From an uncultured Lachnospiraceae bacterium (GTDB lineage Bacteria > Bacillota > Clostridia > Lachnospirales > Lachnospiraceae): a DNA stretch of 32,346 bases. The position numbers and the translations under genes were made by a program. The notes under the pieces are model-generated. The model ran no database searches. It had not been told where the DNA came from and saw nothing but the letters and a program-made list of their open reading frames with translations. Positions 1 to 7,048 of the stretch are shown piece by piece. The DNA is taken from NCBI GenBank assembly GCA_947167135.1, contig CAMVGV010000031.1, positions 1-32,346 of the forward strand, in the 5' to 3' direction. Each line of letters begins with the position of its first letter. Position 1 is the stretch's first letter.

Positions 1-414
1 GAGCAGCTGCAGGGGAGCGGAATCAGTATCAGCATAGCTACCAAGTCCGATCTGGCCCCTATTTTTCCCGGAATCACAGACCCAATTGAAATCATCGAAC
101 AGGCGAAAAAACAGTGCAACCTCGTCTGGCTGGAGAACCTGAACCTTCGCGGTGACTACAGAGTACGCATTCTGGAGTGGATCCATGAACATCATCCGGA
201 GCTGGATGATCTTTACCATGAGATATACAGCAAAAAGAGCCGCGCGTACTGGACTGAGCTTGATCAGAAGATGAGGGAGTATACCGCCAGGGAGTCCATG
301 CCATATATGCGTGACGATGATCAGCATCGTTCGGAATTTGGAGATCCTCCTGTTGTGGTGAATTATTTTTATCATGAAGAAGTGAAAAAATCGGCGAAGA
401 AAAAGCAGAATTGA
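1..414 (+). CDS. Radical SAM (SPL-like) protein, C-terminal part
   Basis: The open frame enters from the left edge and stops at 412-414, so only the last 137 residues are visible. They resemble the C-terminal half of spore-photoproduct-lyase-like radical SAM proteins: a FPGITDP segment, then NLVWLENLNLRGDYR, a helical HEHHPELDDLYHEIY stretch and a conserved-looking PPVVVNYFYHEE tail before a lysine-rich end. The CxxxCxxC cluster motif would lie upstream of the window. From memory, this tail matches one member of the paired radical SAM proteins found on mobile DNA in Firmicutes (the mobile pair families); that assignment is tentative. The DUF5131 gene starts 24 bases downstream on the same strand, so the two are probably co-transcribed. 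The substrate is unknown. Confidence 0.7.
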   Translation, partial: EQLQGSGISISIATKSDLAPIFPGITDPIEIIEQAKKQCNLVWLENLNLRGDYRVRILEWIHEHHPELDDLYHEIYSKKSRAYWTELDQKMREYTARESMPYMRDDDQHRSEFGDPPVVVNYFYHEEVKKSAKKKQN

Positions 415-438
415 TTTGAGAAAGTGAGGTGACCTCCA

Positions 439-1314
439 TTGCACGATATATGGAACCCGTGGCATGGCTGCAGAAAGTGCAGTGAGGGCTGCCGGAACTG
501 CTACATGTATTATCTGGATTCTCTGAGAGATAAGGACGGATCTGAAATATACAGGACAAAAGCAGGGTTTAAATATCCGCTTTCCAAATACCGTGACGGA
601 ACATTTAAGGTGAAAAGCGGAGAAATGATCCGGGTTTGTATGACTTCAGATTTCTTTCTGGAAGAAGCAGATCCCTGGCGCGATGAAGCCTGGCAGATTA
701 TACGTCAAAGATCTGATGTGAAGTTCTTTCTGCTGACAAAACGGCCGGAACGCGTGGCAGACCATCTTCCGTGGAACTGGGGTGATGGCTGGGAAAACGT
801 AATGTTTAATGTTACCTGTGAGAATCAGAAGAGAGCTGATGAACGGATCCCGATCCTGCTGGATCTGCCGTTTAAGCACAAAGGGATCATGTGTGCTCCC
901 TATATCGGTCCGGTGAGCATTAGAAAATATCTCCCTGCGGGTCAGATCGAACAGGTTCTTTGTGACGGAGAAAACTACGGAGGTGCCCGCCCGTGTCATT
1001 ATGAATGGGTAAAGTCGCTGAGGGATGAGTGCGCAGAGTATGATGTGACGTTTGTATTTTGCGGCACCGGACGGAGATTTGTGAAGGACGGAAAGCTTTA
1101 TAAGCTGGAAGGAAGCATTCAGAGTGAGCAGGCGTACAAATCAGGGCTCAGCCTTGAAGGGAGGCAGGTGGAATGGCGCCTTACCGATGAATGGGGATAT
1201 CCCCTTGAGGAGGAAAAACTGTACAAACCGTATTTTGGAGAACACTGCAAAAATTGTGGAATGAGGCTTACTTGCAATGGATGCAGCAGATGTGGAAAGT
1301 GCGGAAGAAATTGA
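439..1314 (+). CDS. DUF5131 (phage Gp37/Gp68-like) family protein
   Basis: A 291-aa protein with the family hallmark at its N-terminus: WNPWHGCRKCSEGCRNCYMY, a cysteine pattern thought to bind an iron-sulfur cluster as in SPL-like radical SAM enzymes. It continues with VCMTSDFF, FFLLTKRPERV and FNVTCENQKRADERIPILL, typical of the family. The last 25 residues carry six cysteines (HCKNCGMRL, CNGCSRCGKCG), which look like an extra metal-binding tail. The start is TTG at 439, chosen because GAGGTG lies just upstream and the hallmark motif begins at residue 4. The biochemical role of DUF5131 is not established. Following a radical SAM gene, it probably belongs to the same small cargo unit. A hairpin-rich region follows. 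Confidence 0.8.
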   Translation: MHDIWNPWHGCRKCSEGCRNCYMYYLDSLRDKDGSEIYRTKAGFKYPLSKYRDGTFKVKSGEMIRVCMTSDFFLEEADPWRDEAWQIIRQRSDVKFFLLTKRPERVADHLPWNWGDGWENVMFNVTCENQKRADERIPILLDLPFKHKGIMCAPYIGPVSIRKYLPAGQIEQVLCDGENYGGARPCHYEWVKSLRDECAEYDVTFVFCGTGRRFVKDGKLYKLEGSIQSEQAYKSGLSLEGRQVEWRLTDEWGYPLEEEKLYKPYFGEHCKNCGMRLTCNGCSRCGKCGRN

Positions 1315-1329
1315 GATTATATAAAATAT

Positions 1330-1370
1330 TCAAGATAACCCACCACCTTTAGGTGGTGGGAATATCTTGA
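1330..1370. repeat. Long hairpin after the DUF5131 gene
   Basis: The arms TCAAGATA and CCCACCACC pair with GGTGGTGGG and TATCTTGA around a TTTA loop: 17 pairs with one small internal bulge. No T-run follows, so it is not a simple terminator. The CCCACCACC-TTTA-GGTGGTGGG core resembles the subterminal palindromes of IS200/IS605-type elements, but no tnpA or tnpB is in the window, so this is a resemblance only. Confidence 0.6.
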
Positions 1371-1373
1371 TTT

Positions 1374-1486
1374 CGGGTGCGGGGTTATAAGCCCCGTACC
1401 CGGAGAGCTGCGTCAGCAGCGATTTTATAACGAGCAAAAAGCGAAGCGTTTGCGAGTTTAACACTGAATCACGAATCGTTATCGTG
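1374..1486. repeat. Chain of four short hairpins
   Basis: Four inverted repeats follow each other: 1374-1402 (CGGGT.CGGGG with CCCCG.ACCCG), 1407-1420 (GCTGC-GTCA-GCAGC), 1434-1453 (GCAAA..GC-GAA-GC.TTTGC) and about 1471-1487 (CACGA with TCGTG). The third is framed by ATAACGAG and GAGT, and this frame recurs in the MITE at 27515-27549. The decamer ACTGAATCAC at 1463-1472 recurs at 27329-27338. The stretch is probably a remnant of, or relative to, the same repeat family. No coding sequence is seen in it. Confidence 0.5.
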
Positions 1487-1530
1487 CCTGCGGGCATTGG
1501 GAAAAAACCTGATGTCCGCAGGCTTTTTTT
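1487..1530 (+). terminator. Rho-independent terminator
   Basis: CCTGCGGGCAT pairs with ATGTCCGCAGG (11 pairs, one G-T) and is followed by CTTTTTTT. It ends any transcript coming from the radical SAM/DUF5131 genes or the hairpin chain, and separates them from the 53-aa ORF. Confidence 0.8.
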
Positions 1531-1592
1531 CCTGAAAGTCAGAAAATTGGCGGGGAAATTTCCTTTGAACAGTAGAAGGAGGTGCCTGATGC

Positions 1593-1754
1593 ATGGAAGG
1601 TTATGTTCTGGTTGACAACGGCCGCCTGACGGAGAAAGAAGCGAGGCTGAACAAGGAGCAGTGCGCGGATTTTCTGGCGCGTATGATCCGGAAATACGTC
1701 CCGGAGATTCTGGCGGAGCTAAAAGAAAAGGATGCAAAGGAATCCGGGGAATGA
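1593..1754 (+). CDS. Small hypothetical protein, 53 aa
   Basis: ATG at 1593 has a very good ribosome site (AGAAGGAGGTG, 1574-1584). The frame reads MEGYVLVDNGRLTEKEAR onward and is helix-rich and charged: KEQCADFLARMIRKYVPEILAELKEKD. It ends at 1754, nine bases before a terminator hairpin, so it looks like a complete monocistronic mini-gene. I do not recognise the family. It lies between mobile-type cargo and gene debris, which suggests it belongs to an integrated element. A nearby ATG at 1589 reaches a stop after eight codons and is not the start. Confidence 0.55.
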   Translation: MEGYVLVDNGRLTEKEARLNKEQCADFLARMIRKYVPEILAELKEKDAKESGE

Positions 1755-1762
1755 ATAAGAGG

Positions 1763-1796
1763 CTGTCGGTGGCTTTTGAGCTGTCGGCAGTTTTTT
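1763..1796 (+). terminator. Terminator after the 53-aa ORF
   Basis: CTGTCGGTGGCT pairs with AGCTGTCGGCAG around a TTTG loop. All twelve positions pair in RNA, four of them as G-U, and TTTTTT follows. Its position straight after the stop codon supports the ORF being real. Confidence 0.65.
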
Positions 1797-1992
1797 CCAT
1801 ACAAAGCGCACAAATAAAAAACATATCATCTCGTGCAATTCAGATGTGGGTGATGGAAATGAATGAAAGCAAGATATCGATTGATATGATGAGAACGGTT
1901 CCGCAAGGGACTGTTCTGAGTAGTTACAATAATTATTCTATAACCTCATTCCTCCGGTTCTTGGGGGGACAGCATTACTTAGGAGGAAGACA

Positions 1993-2103
1993 ATGGATAT
2001 CAACATTTTGCTTATGTTACAATCTTTTCGTGAAGGGAAAAGAGCCATTTTAGAGAGGTTCCCGGATCCATTGCGGCTGGTATTGTGGATGGGTGCGGAA
2101 TGA
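1993..2103 (+). pseudogene. N-terminal remnant of a PAP2-type phosphatase gene
   Basis: A strong ribosome site (AGGAGGAAGA) precedes ATG 1993. The 36-residue product begins MDINILLMLQSFREGKRAIL, which resembles, from memory, the start of clostridial membrane PAP2/undecaprenyl-diphosphatase-like proteins. The similarity ends after about 25 residues and the frame stops at 2103, before any membrane segment or phosphatase motif. I read it as the 5-prime stub of a truncated gene. The rest of 1797-2217 holds no other gene I can support. Confidence 0.4.
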
Positions 2104-2217
2104 TCTCAGCCGATACAATGCCATTTGTTTTATTTTGATGGACATATGATGATCTACACCATAAAATACTTTTAGGGATGTATATCGGGGACGGAAGTAT
2201 TTTTGGGAAATCATAGT

Positions 2218-2647
2218 ATGAAAAAGACGTTCATTATCGTCATAAACGTGATCATTATGTCTGCCATACTGATCTTTGTTGTTCTTTACTCCGGATTTAC
2301 CAGCCGGGATTCCTACCGGCGGCAGATAGAGCACTTCGTAAACACCACGGTTACCATGGAGCAGGTGACGGAAAATTATATGGAGGGCGAGCAGCGGGTC
2401 TGTGATGTCTCCTATGAATGCGATCATAGGTCTGACGGCCATTGCAGGGAAGAATCCCGGAGATGTGGAGTCGACAAAGGAAAGCCTCAGGAAGATCAGT
2501 CTTGCCAGCAATCATCTGCTGACTCTTATCAACGACATTCTGGACATCTCAAAGGTAGAGAGCGGAAAACTGAAGCTGAGTCCCCTGACATTCTCGGGAA
2601 CAGGCTTGAAGCGTATTATTGAAAGGAGCGGCAAAGATAAATCATGA
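2218..2647 (+). pseudogene. Histidine kinase remnant with internal deletion and frameshift
   Basis: The first frame opens at ATG 2218 with a signal-anchor (MKKTFIIVINVIIMSAILIF), then a short extracytoplasmic piece ending GEQRVCDV near 2410. Without a break, a second frame (+1 relative to the first) continues from 2414 with PMNAIIGLTAIAG and SNHLLTLINDILDISKVESGK, which is the HisKA dimerisation helix pair of hybrid sensor kinases. Between them the expected sensor region and the SH-[DE]-IRT half of the H-box, including the phosphoryl-accepting histidine, are missing. One out-of-frame deletion explains both. The ATPase domain is also absent: after KLKLSPLTF only 17 residues follow. The stop overlaps the next ATG (ATGA, 2644-2647), suggesting the original kinase was coupled to the binding-protein gene. 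Confidence 0.7.
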
Positions 2648-3945
2648 AAAAGACAATGTGTATACTACTAACGGCTCTCCTGGTTTTGGGACTTGCCGCA
2701 TGCGGACAGGCGAAGCAGGAAGCGGGGGCAGAGCAGGAAGAAGGCTTTAAGCCGTCGCTGGATACTTCCATAAGCTGCCATATCAATGTCGCCGGAGGCT
2801 ACGACAACTTTGAGGCGCTGGAGGCAGAATTTGACCGCTTCAACGAATATTATCCCAATGTGGAGCTGATGTTCACGAAGATTGATGACTATAACAATAT
2901 GATCGGTACGGTTCTTAACGGAAACGATGCTCCCGATATATATGTCAATTACTCCTGGATGTATGGCCGGGATCAGTACAAACCGGCCATAGACCATGCC
3001 GAGGATCTTTCGGATCCTGCACTGGGACTGGATCTTAGCTGTATAAGAAGCAATATCATATTGAATACGGAGGACGGCAGCCTTCCAATGGTTCCGGTTT
3101 TCGCAAACACCTATGGCATGCTGGTGAACAACGATCTGTTTGAAAAAGAAGGTCTCAGCATTCCAACGACATATAAGGAGCTGGTCAATGTGTGCGCTGC
3201 GTTCCGTGAAAAAGGTTATGAAAGCCCGATGATGGGTTTCTGCAGGGAGGAGACAACATCGATTTTCACTTTGACGGCTTATCCGTATTTCTGCGAAACT
3301 GTGGCGGATGATGCCGGGGCTGTAAAAAAACTGAACACCCTTGATCCTAAGGCCGGAGAGTACATGCGGCCAACGCTTGAAAAGATCACGCAATTTTTAA
3401 GTGACGGCTGTGTGGATCCGGATGCCTGTGCTGAGATTGAAAACAACTATGACGCCGTGATCCTACGGTTTTTTGAGGGTGACGTACCAATGATGACCGG
3501 ATCCGGAGATACGGTATCAGGGACGGAGAAACGGGAGAGCCGGTCTGAAGCATTCATTGCCGCCCCGTTTTCATATACCTTTGTCCCGATTCCCATGTCG
3601 GATGACGGTACGAGCTTCCTTGATATGTCGAATCTGCAGTTCTCTGTAAACAAAGAAAGCCGGAATCTTAATATGACAAACGAATTTATGAGATTTTTGA
3701 TCAGGCCGGATGAGCTTAACAGTATGGCTGAGATAAAGGGACTGATGTCGCCGGTAAAAGACCCGTCCTTTAACAGCATATATGCTGCGTTCGGAGCTAT
3801 ACCGGAATCCCGGATAGTGTCGCCGGAGGAGATCGGTTTGACAGATGATGCCGTCATACAGATGAGACAGGCTGCATTCGGGGTCGGAACCGGAGCAATG
3901 ACCATAGATGAGGCGGTTGCCGCCTATGGCAGCTATACGCAGTAA
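2644..3945 (+). CDS. Extracellular solute-binding lipoprotein
   Basis: A 433-aa family-1-type solute-binding protein. The N-terminus is a lipoprotein signal (MKKTMCILLTALLVLGLAAC, lipobox LAAC with Cys20), so it should be anchored on the outer face of the membrane. The mature protein has the usual two-lobe pattern: FEALEAEFDRFNEYYPNVEL near the start, NDAPDIYVNYSWM, then YGMLVNNDLFEKEGLSIPTTYKEL, typical of sugar- or peptide-binding ABC proteins. No permease or ATPase is nearby. The gene overlaps by 4 bases the broken histidine kinase, so it may have supplied ligand to that sensor rather than to a transporter. The ligand cannot be predicted. A GAAAGGAGC site lies about 15 bases before the ATG, rather far for a ribosome site. 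Confidence 0.8.
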   Translation: MKKTMCILLTALLVLGLAACGQAKQEAGAEQEEGFKPSLDTSISCHINVAGGYDNFEALEAEFDRFNEYYPNVELMFTKIDDYNNMIGTVLNGNDAPDIYVNYSWMYGRDQYKPAIDHAEDLSDPALGLDLSCIRSNIILNTEDGSLPMVPVFANTYGMLVNNDLFEKEGLSIPTTYKELVNVCAAFREKGYESPMMGFCREETTSIFTLTAYPYFCETVADDAGAVKKLNTLDPKAGEYMRPTLEKITQFLSDGCVDPDACAEIENNYDAVILRFFEGDVPMMTGSGDTVSGTEKRESRSEAFIAAPFSYTFVPIPMSDDGTSFLDMSNLQFSVNKESRNLNMTNEFMRFLIRPDELNSMAEIKGLMSPVKDPSFNSIYAAFGAIPESRIVSPEEIGLTDDAVIQMRQAAFGVGTGAMTIDEAVAAYGSYTQ

Positions 3946-4005
3946 TGTACCATTGGAGAAAAGAGAGTGTTTCCCGTAGCCGGAATACAGGCAGAAAGGC
4001 AGGAT

Positions 4006-4491
4006 ATGGCTGACACAAGGATCGTTCAATTTCCGGAAAATACAGTGATCATCAGGGAGGGAGAAGTTAACGACAGCATATATAAGATAATCAAAGGGCA
4101 TGCGGAGGTCTATGTGGGATTCGGTACAGACAATGAGACCCTGATAAGCATTATCGGTAAGCAGGCCTGTTTCGGCGAATTCGGGCTCCTCCTTAATGAG
4201 CCGTCTATCTGCACAGTGAGAGCATATTCCGAGTTGTATGCACTCAGGATAACAGAAGAGGATATGGGAACCTTCGTTATGGAAAATAACGGAAATGTCA
4301 TTGGCATTATGCGGAATATGGCAAAGACTATGATGGTGATGCGAAGACAGATAGAGATGCTGATAAAGGAGATAGAATCGGGGAAGAAGCCGGATGAAAA
4401 GAAACTGGCTGATGCAAGAAGGGCTATGAGGGCATACGGGATGTACCGCAGCATCCAGGAAGCTTCCGCTGCTATCACCCCTCATCACTGA
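4006..4491 (+). CDS. Cyclic nucleotide-binding domain protein
   Basis: A 161-aa cytoplasmic protein made of one Crp/Fnr-type cyclic-nucleotide-binding beta-barrel: FPENTVIIREGEVNDSIYKIIKGHAEVY, then ACFGEFGLLLNEPSICTVRAYSELYALRI, where GEFGLLL and the following RA occupy the phosphate-binding cassette positions. A long helix (GIMRNMAKTMMVMRRQIEML) follows. There is no helix-turn-helix, so it is a sensor or regulatory subunit rather than a transcription factor. I chose ATG 4006 because homologous domains begin shortly before the FPENT strand. GTG 3967, with GGAG eight bases upstream, would add 13 residues and cannot be excluded. It lies 60 bases after the binding-protein gene and is probably in its operon. 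Confidence 0.75.
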   Translation: MADTRIVQFPENTVIIREGEVNDSIYKIIKGHAEVYVGFGTDNETLISIIGKQACFGEFGLLLNEPSICTVRAYSELYALRITEEDMGTFVMENNGNVIGIMRNMAKTMMVMRRQIEMLIKEIESGKKPDEKKLADARRAMRAYGMYRSIQEASAAITPHH

Positions 4492-4595
4492 CTATCAATA
4501 GCAAATATGCAGTAATTTTGGTAAAAGGGAACGAAAGATGGAGAGCTGGGAGCTTTCAATACATCCTCTCAATATAATGAAGGAGAATTGCTCAG

Positions 4596-4775
4596 ATGAA
4601 AGTAATATCACTTCCAATTCTTGATATGAAGCTTGACAGAGCGCATTTCTCCGACGACTATCTGTCACAGCACATTCACGAGCTCTATGATTACAGCATC
4701 AAGCTCTCGCAGTACGGTGCACTGAAAGAAAAATACCCGGATTCTTTACGAATCTTCCCCTGCATACACAGATGA
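4596..4775 (+). CDS. Small ORF, probably the 5-prime part of a frameshifted gene
   Basis: ATG 4596 has a good site (AAGGAGAA). The 59-aa product begins MKVISLPILDMKLDRAHFSD and is acidic and helical up to LKEKYPDS, then ends abruptly. Its stop overlaps the ATG of the next ORF (ATGA at 4772-4775). Two readings are possible: two coupled small genes, or one gene of about 135 residues broken by a frameshift near 4740-4770. I favour the second, because the downstream ORF has no ribosome site and its frame stays open upstream of its ATG. I do not recognise the family. Confidence 0.4.
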   Translation: MKVISLPILDMKLDRAHFSDDYLSQHIHELYDYSIKLSQYGALKEKYPDSLRIFPCIHR

Positions 4776-5002
4776 AGCTGGAGACCTTCGCCGAGACCGG
4801 ACCCGCATTAACGGAGCTTCTCACGAAGCATATGGATCTTCACGGTATCGTGATCGAGGATATTGATACAGAGAAAACCATTGCGGAGCTTGAAAAAAAG
4901 ATAGACCGCAACACCGAGATGAAGGAGCTGTTTGCACCTGAGATCGCTGTTGTGATGGAGGAGGTCAGGAAATTCCTTTTTGTGGATACATTCAGGATCT
5001 AA
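4772..5002 (+). CDS. Small ORF, probably the 3-prime part of the same broken gene
   Basis: A 76-aa frame, MKLETFAETGPALTELLTKH followed by acidic helical sequence ending KFLFVDTFRI. There is no ribosome site of its own, and the frame is open upstream of the ATG, as expected for a fragment of the preceding gene. Its stop overlaps by three bases the stop of the convergent channel gene. The family is not recognised; the composition suggests a soluble, all-helical protein. Confidence 0.4.
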   Translation: MKLETFAETGPALTELLTKHMDLHGIVIEDIDTEKTIAELEKKIDRNTEMKELFAPEIAVVMEEVRKFLFVDTFRI

Positions 5003-6873
5003 TCTACCGCGATCACCACAAAAGCATCCTGCTCTTCAAAAAGTACCTCGGATGATTTTGGCGGATTAGTGACGATTTCCATAGCTCCTGTATTTTTATC
5101 GGTCTTTCTGTATCCTATAAGGACTTCTCCCTGTCTGGCTGCGGCTTCACAGGCTGTGTAAATGTCGGTCTTTTCACCTGTCTTTATATAGCAGCCGGCA
5201 GGGCGGACATAGATCTCTGAGCCTTCCTCACGGAGAAGCTCCTCAAAGATCGATTTCAATTTTCTTTCCTGGCAGATCTGTGTGACAATGAGGCTCGTGA
5301 TGTTGCTGCTTATTACGAAATCATTGACTTCGGCGATCTCCGCAAGCTCCTGGTTTTCAGTTTTCAGCATTTCGCTGGTTACGGTCATCCTGTAGCCCTT
5401 TGCCTCGGAAAGATATTTGAGCTGCAGTAATACAAGCAGGATCTTCGCATCCTTCTGTTCTACTGCCTCATCATCCATGCCCTCTTCATTATCGGCAAGT
5501 ACAAGGATGGTATTATTCTCCTTCAGAAGTGATTCAAGTCCGCTGCGGCTGTAGATATCACATTCAACAACTTCAACTGTAATATTCTCAAGCTCTATAT
5601 TCTCTATCTCTTCCCTGCAGAGAGCCTGGCTTTCGGGAAGGGCTACGGTCATCCTGGAGCCGGGGGCAACATAATTATCCTCTTCCTCAAGGATATGCTT
5701 TATCTTACTGCTGTAACCAAGGATCAGCATATCATTTTTCTCCGGAGGATCTTTTCTGAACTCTTTATTGATATGCTCTTCATTTACCGCGTGGGGAGTA
5801 TCATCCATGTGGCTTTCTCCGTCATCTTCGGCAAAGAGGATCAGTTTATCGCCCTTTTCGGCCTTAATATCACGTTCGGGATTCAGAAGTATCTCCCCAT
5901 TCGCTTTTTCAAATCCGATGACCGTGGATAACGGGAAAAGACGGTTAAGCTCAGAGATAGTCCTGCCGGCTGCTTCGGGATGCTCTTCGATATAGAATTC
6001 GCTTCCGTCTGCATCGAATATGTCCGAGTAAACCCGGGAAAGTCCGGCATTACGGCCGGTATGGGCAATGATCCTGCTCATTATGTCATTAAAGCTCAGG
6101 ATCTCGGCATAGCCTTCACCGGCAACCTCAGCTGCTTCCTTATTCTCTTCATCACGGATAACTGCCGTGATATATGCCTTGTCATTATGGTATTCCTTCA
6201 AGAGCTTTGTGACGGCAAGAATGGATTTCAGTGTCCGTGCATCATTATCCGCGTTTATTATGACACTCTTACAGGTATCAAAAGAGCAGACCTTTAAGTC
6301 ATTTACATCTGAAATATTACCGCAGCGGCAGATGATCCGGGTTGTTTTCGTATCGGGAAAGCGGTCATTGATCCTGTCATCCATAACGTCTTTGTCTTCT
6401 TTGTCGTCCATGATCACGAGAGCTTCCCTTTTATGGTTGGCATTACATTCGATAAGCTCTGACACTATCGTGAAAAGGCCGCCGTCGGTTCCGAGGATGA
6501 TCACATGCCCTTCCTCGACAACCACGGATTTGCCCTTGCGGAGTTCCTGTATTTTCTCGTCAATGGCATTGCATATGATACCTGTCAGGGTAGAGAAAAT
6601 GAAAATACCGAGGAAGGTCACAAAGAGCATCCCGAAAACAAAGGGAAGATCTGTCAGTTCATCTCCGCAGACTGTGCCGGGATCCAGAACATGGATAAGG
6701 CTGAGCCAGAGACCCTGTCCTATGCCGGGGCCGTTACTGCCTCCTGCGATCGCGATTATGATACCCATAATGATCACGGCTCCAAAGGAGGCAATGGTCA
6801 GAAGCTTTATCAGGGCTGCGGTTCCCTTTGACATCTGGTTATCAAACCAGTATGTGAATTTGTTTTTTTTCAT
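4999..6873 (-). CDS. CASTOR/POLLUX-type ion channel with RCK domains
   Basis: A 624-aa membrane channel related to the plant CASTOR/POLLUX family. TM segments lie at about 24-43 and 76-101 and flank a pore loop with the family-type LDPGTVCGD motif (about 63-71). A Rossmann-like RCK/TrkA-N region starts at about 122 (GHVIILGTDGGLFTIVSEL) and a second near 380 (NDMLILGYSSKI), so the cytoplasmic part is a tandem RCK gating module that would bind a cation or nucleotide. Such channels pass K+ or Ca2+; the ion cannot be told here. ATG 6873 is preceded by GGAAAGGAC. An extended -10 lies about 60 bases upstream. The gene is divergent from the Gfo/Idh/MocA oxidoreductase gene and stands alone. Confidence 0.85.
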   Translation of the reverse strand: MKKNKFTYWFDNQMSKGTAALIKLLTIASFGAVIIMGIIIAIAGGSNGPGIGQGLWLSLIHVLDPGTVCGDELTDLPFVFGMLFVTFLGIFIFSTLTGIICNAIDEKIQELRKGKSVVVEEGHVIILGTDGGLFTIVSELIECNANHKREALVIMDDKEDKDVMDDRINDRFPDTKTTRIICRCGNISDVNDLKVCSFDTCKSVIINADNDARTLKSILAVTKLLKEYHNDKAYITAVIRDEENKEAAEVAGEGYAEILSFNDIMSRIIAHTGRNAGLSRVYSDIFDADGSEFYIEEHPEAAGRTISELNRLFPLSTVIGFEKANGEILLNPERDIKAEKGDKLILFAEDDGESHMDDTPHAVNEEHINKEFRKDPPEKNDMLILGYSSKIKHILEEEDNYVAPGSRMTVALPESQALCREEIENIELENITVEVVECDIYSRSGLESLLKENNTILVLADNEEGMDDEAVEQKDAKILLVLLQLKYLSEAKGYRMTVTSEMLKTENQELAEIAEVNDFVISSNITSLIVTQICQERKLKSIFEELLREEGSEIYVRPAGCYIKTGEKTDIYTACEAAARQGEVLIGYRKTDKNTGAMEIVTNPPKSSEVLFEEQDAFVVIAVD

Positions 6874-6930
6874 TGATGTATGTCCTTTCCGGATCAGTTA
6901 AATTTATTTTTTGGGCGCTTTAATCATGTC

Positions 6931-6939
6931 ATTATACCA
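6931..6939 (-). promoter_or_regulatory. Extended -10 promoter for the channel gene
   Basis: On the minus strand the sequence reads TGGTATAAT, a TGn-extended consensus -10, about 60 bases before the channel ATG. No convincing -35 is seen. Confidence 0.5.
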
Positions 6940-6962
6940 CAGTAATGCATTTTTCCCAGCCC

Positions 6963-6991
6963 TTGATTTTGCCGCGGAAAAAACGGATAAT
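6963..6991 (+). promoter_or_regulatory. Sigma-A promoter for the oxidoreductase
   Basis: TTGATT (6963-6968), a 17-base spacer and GATAAT (6986-6991) precede ATG 7049. The leader contains an inverted repeat AATGTCC/GGACATT (6998-7004 and 7025-7031) ending just before the GAAAGGAGC ribosome site. Confidence 0.6.
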
Positions 6992-7048
6992 TTAAAAAAT
7001 GTCCGAGGGGAGCTATCAGAAAAAGGACATTGATGAAAGGAGCGGGAA

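Noticed and set aside
1330-1530. A complete IS200/IS605 element
   Set aside because: Only hairpins resembling element ends are seen; no tnpA or tnpB sequence lies on either side.
1661-2053. 130-aa open frame on the plus strand
   Set aside because: It runs out of frame through the 53-aa ORF, a terminator hairpin and the PAP2-like stub, has no ribosome site and no recognisable motif.
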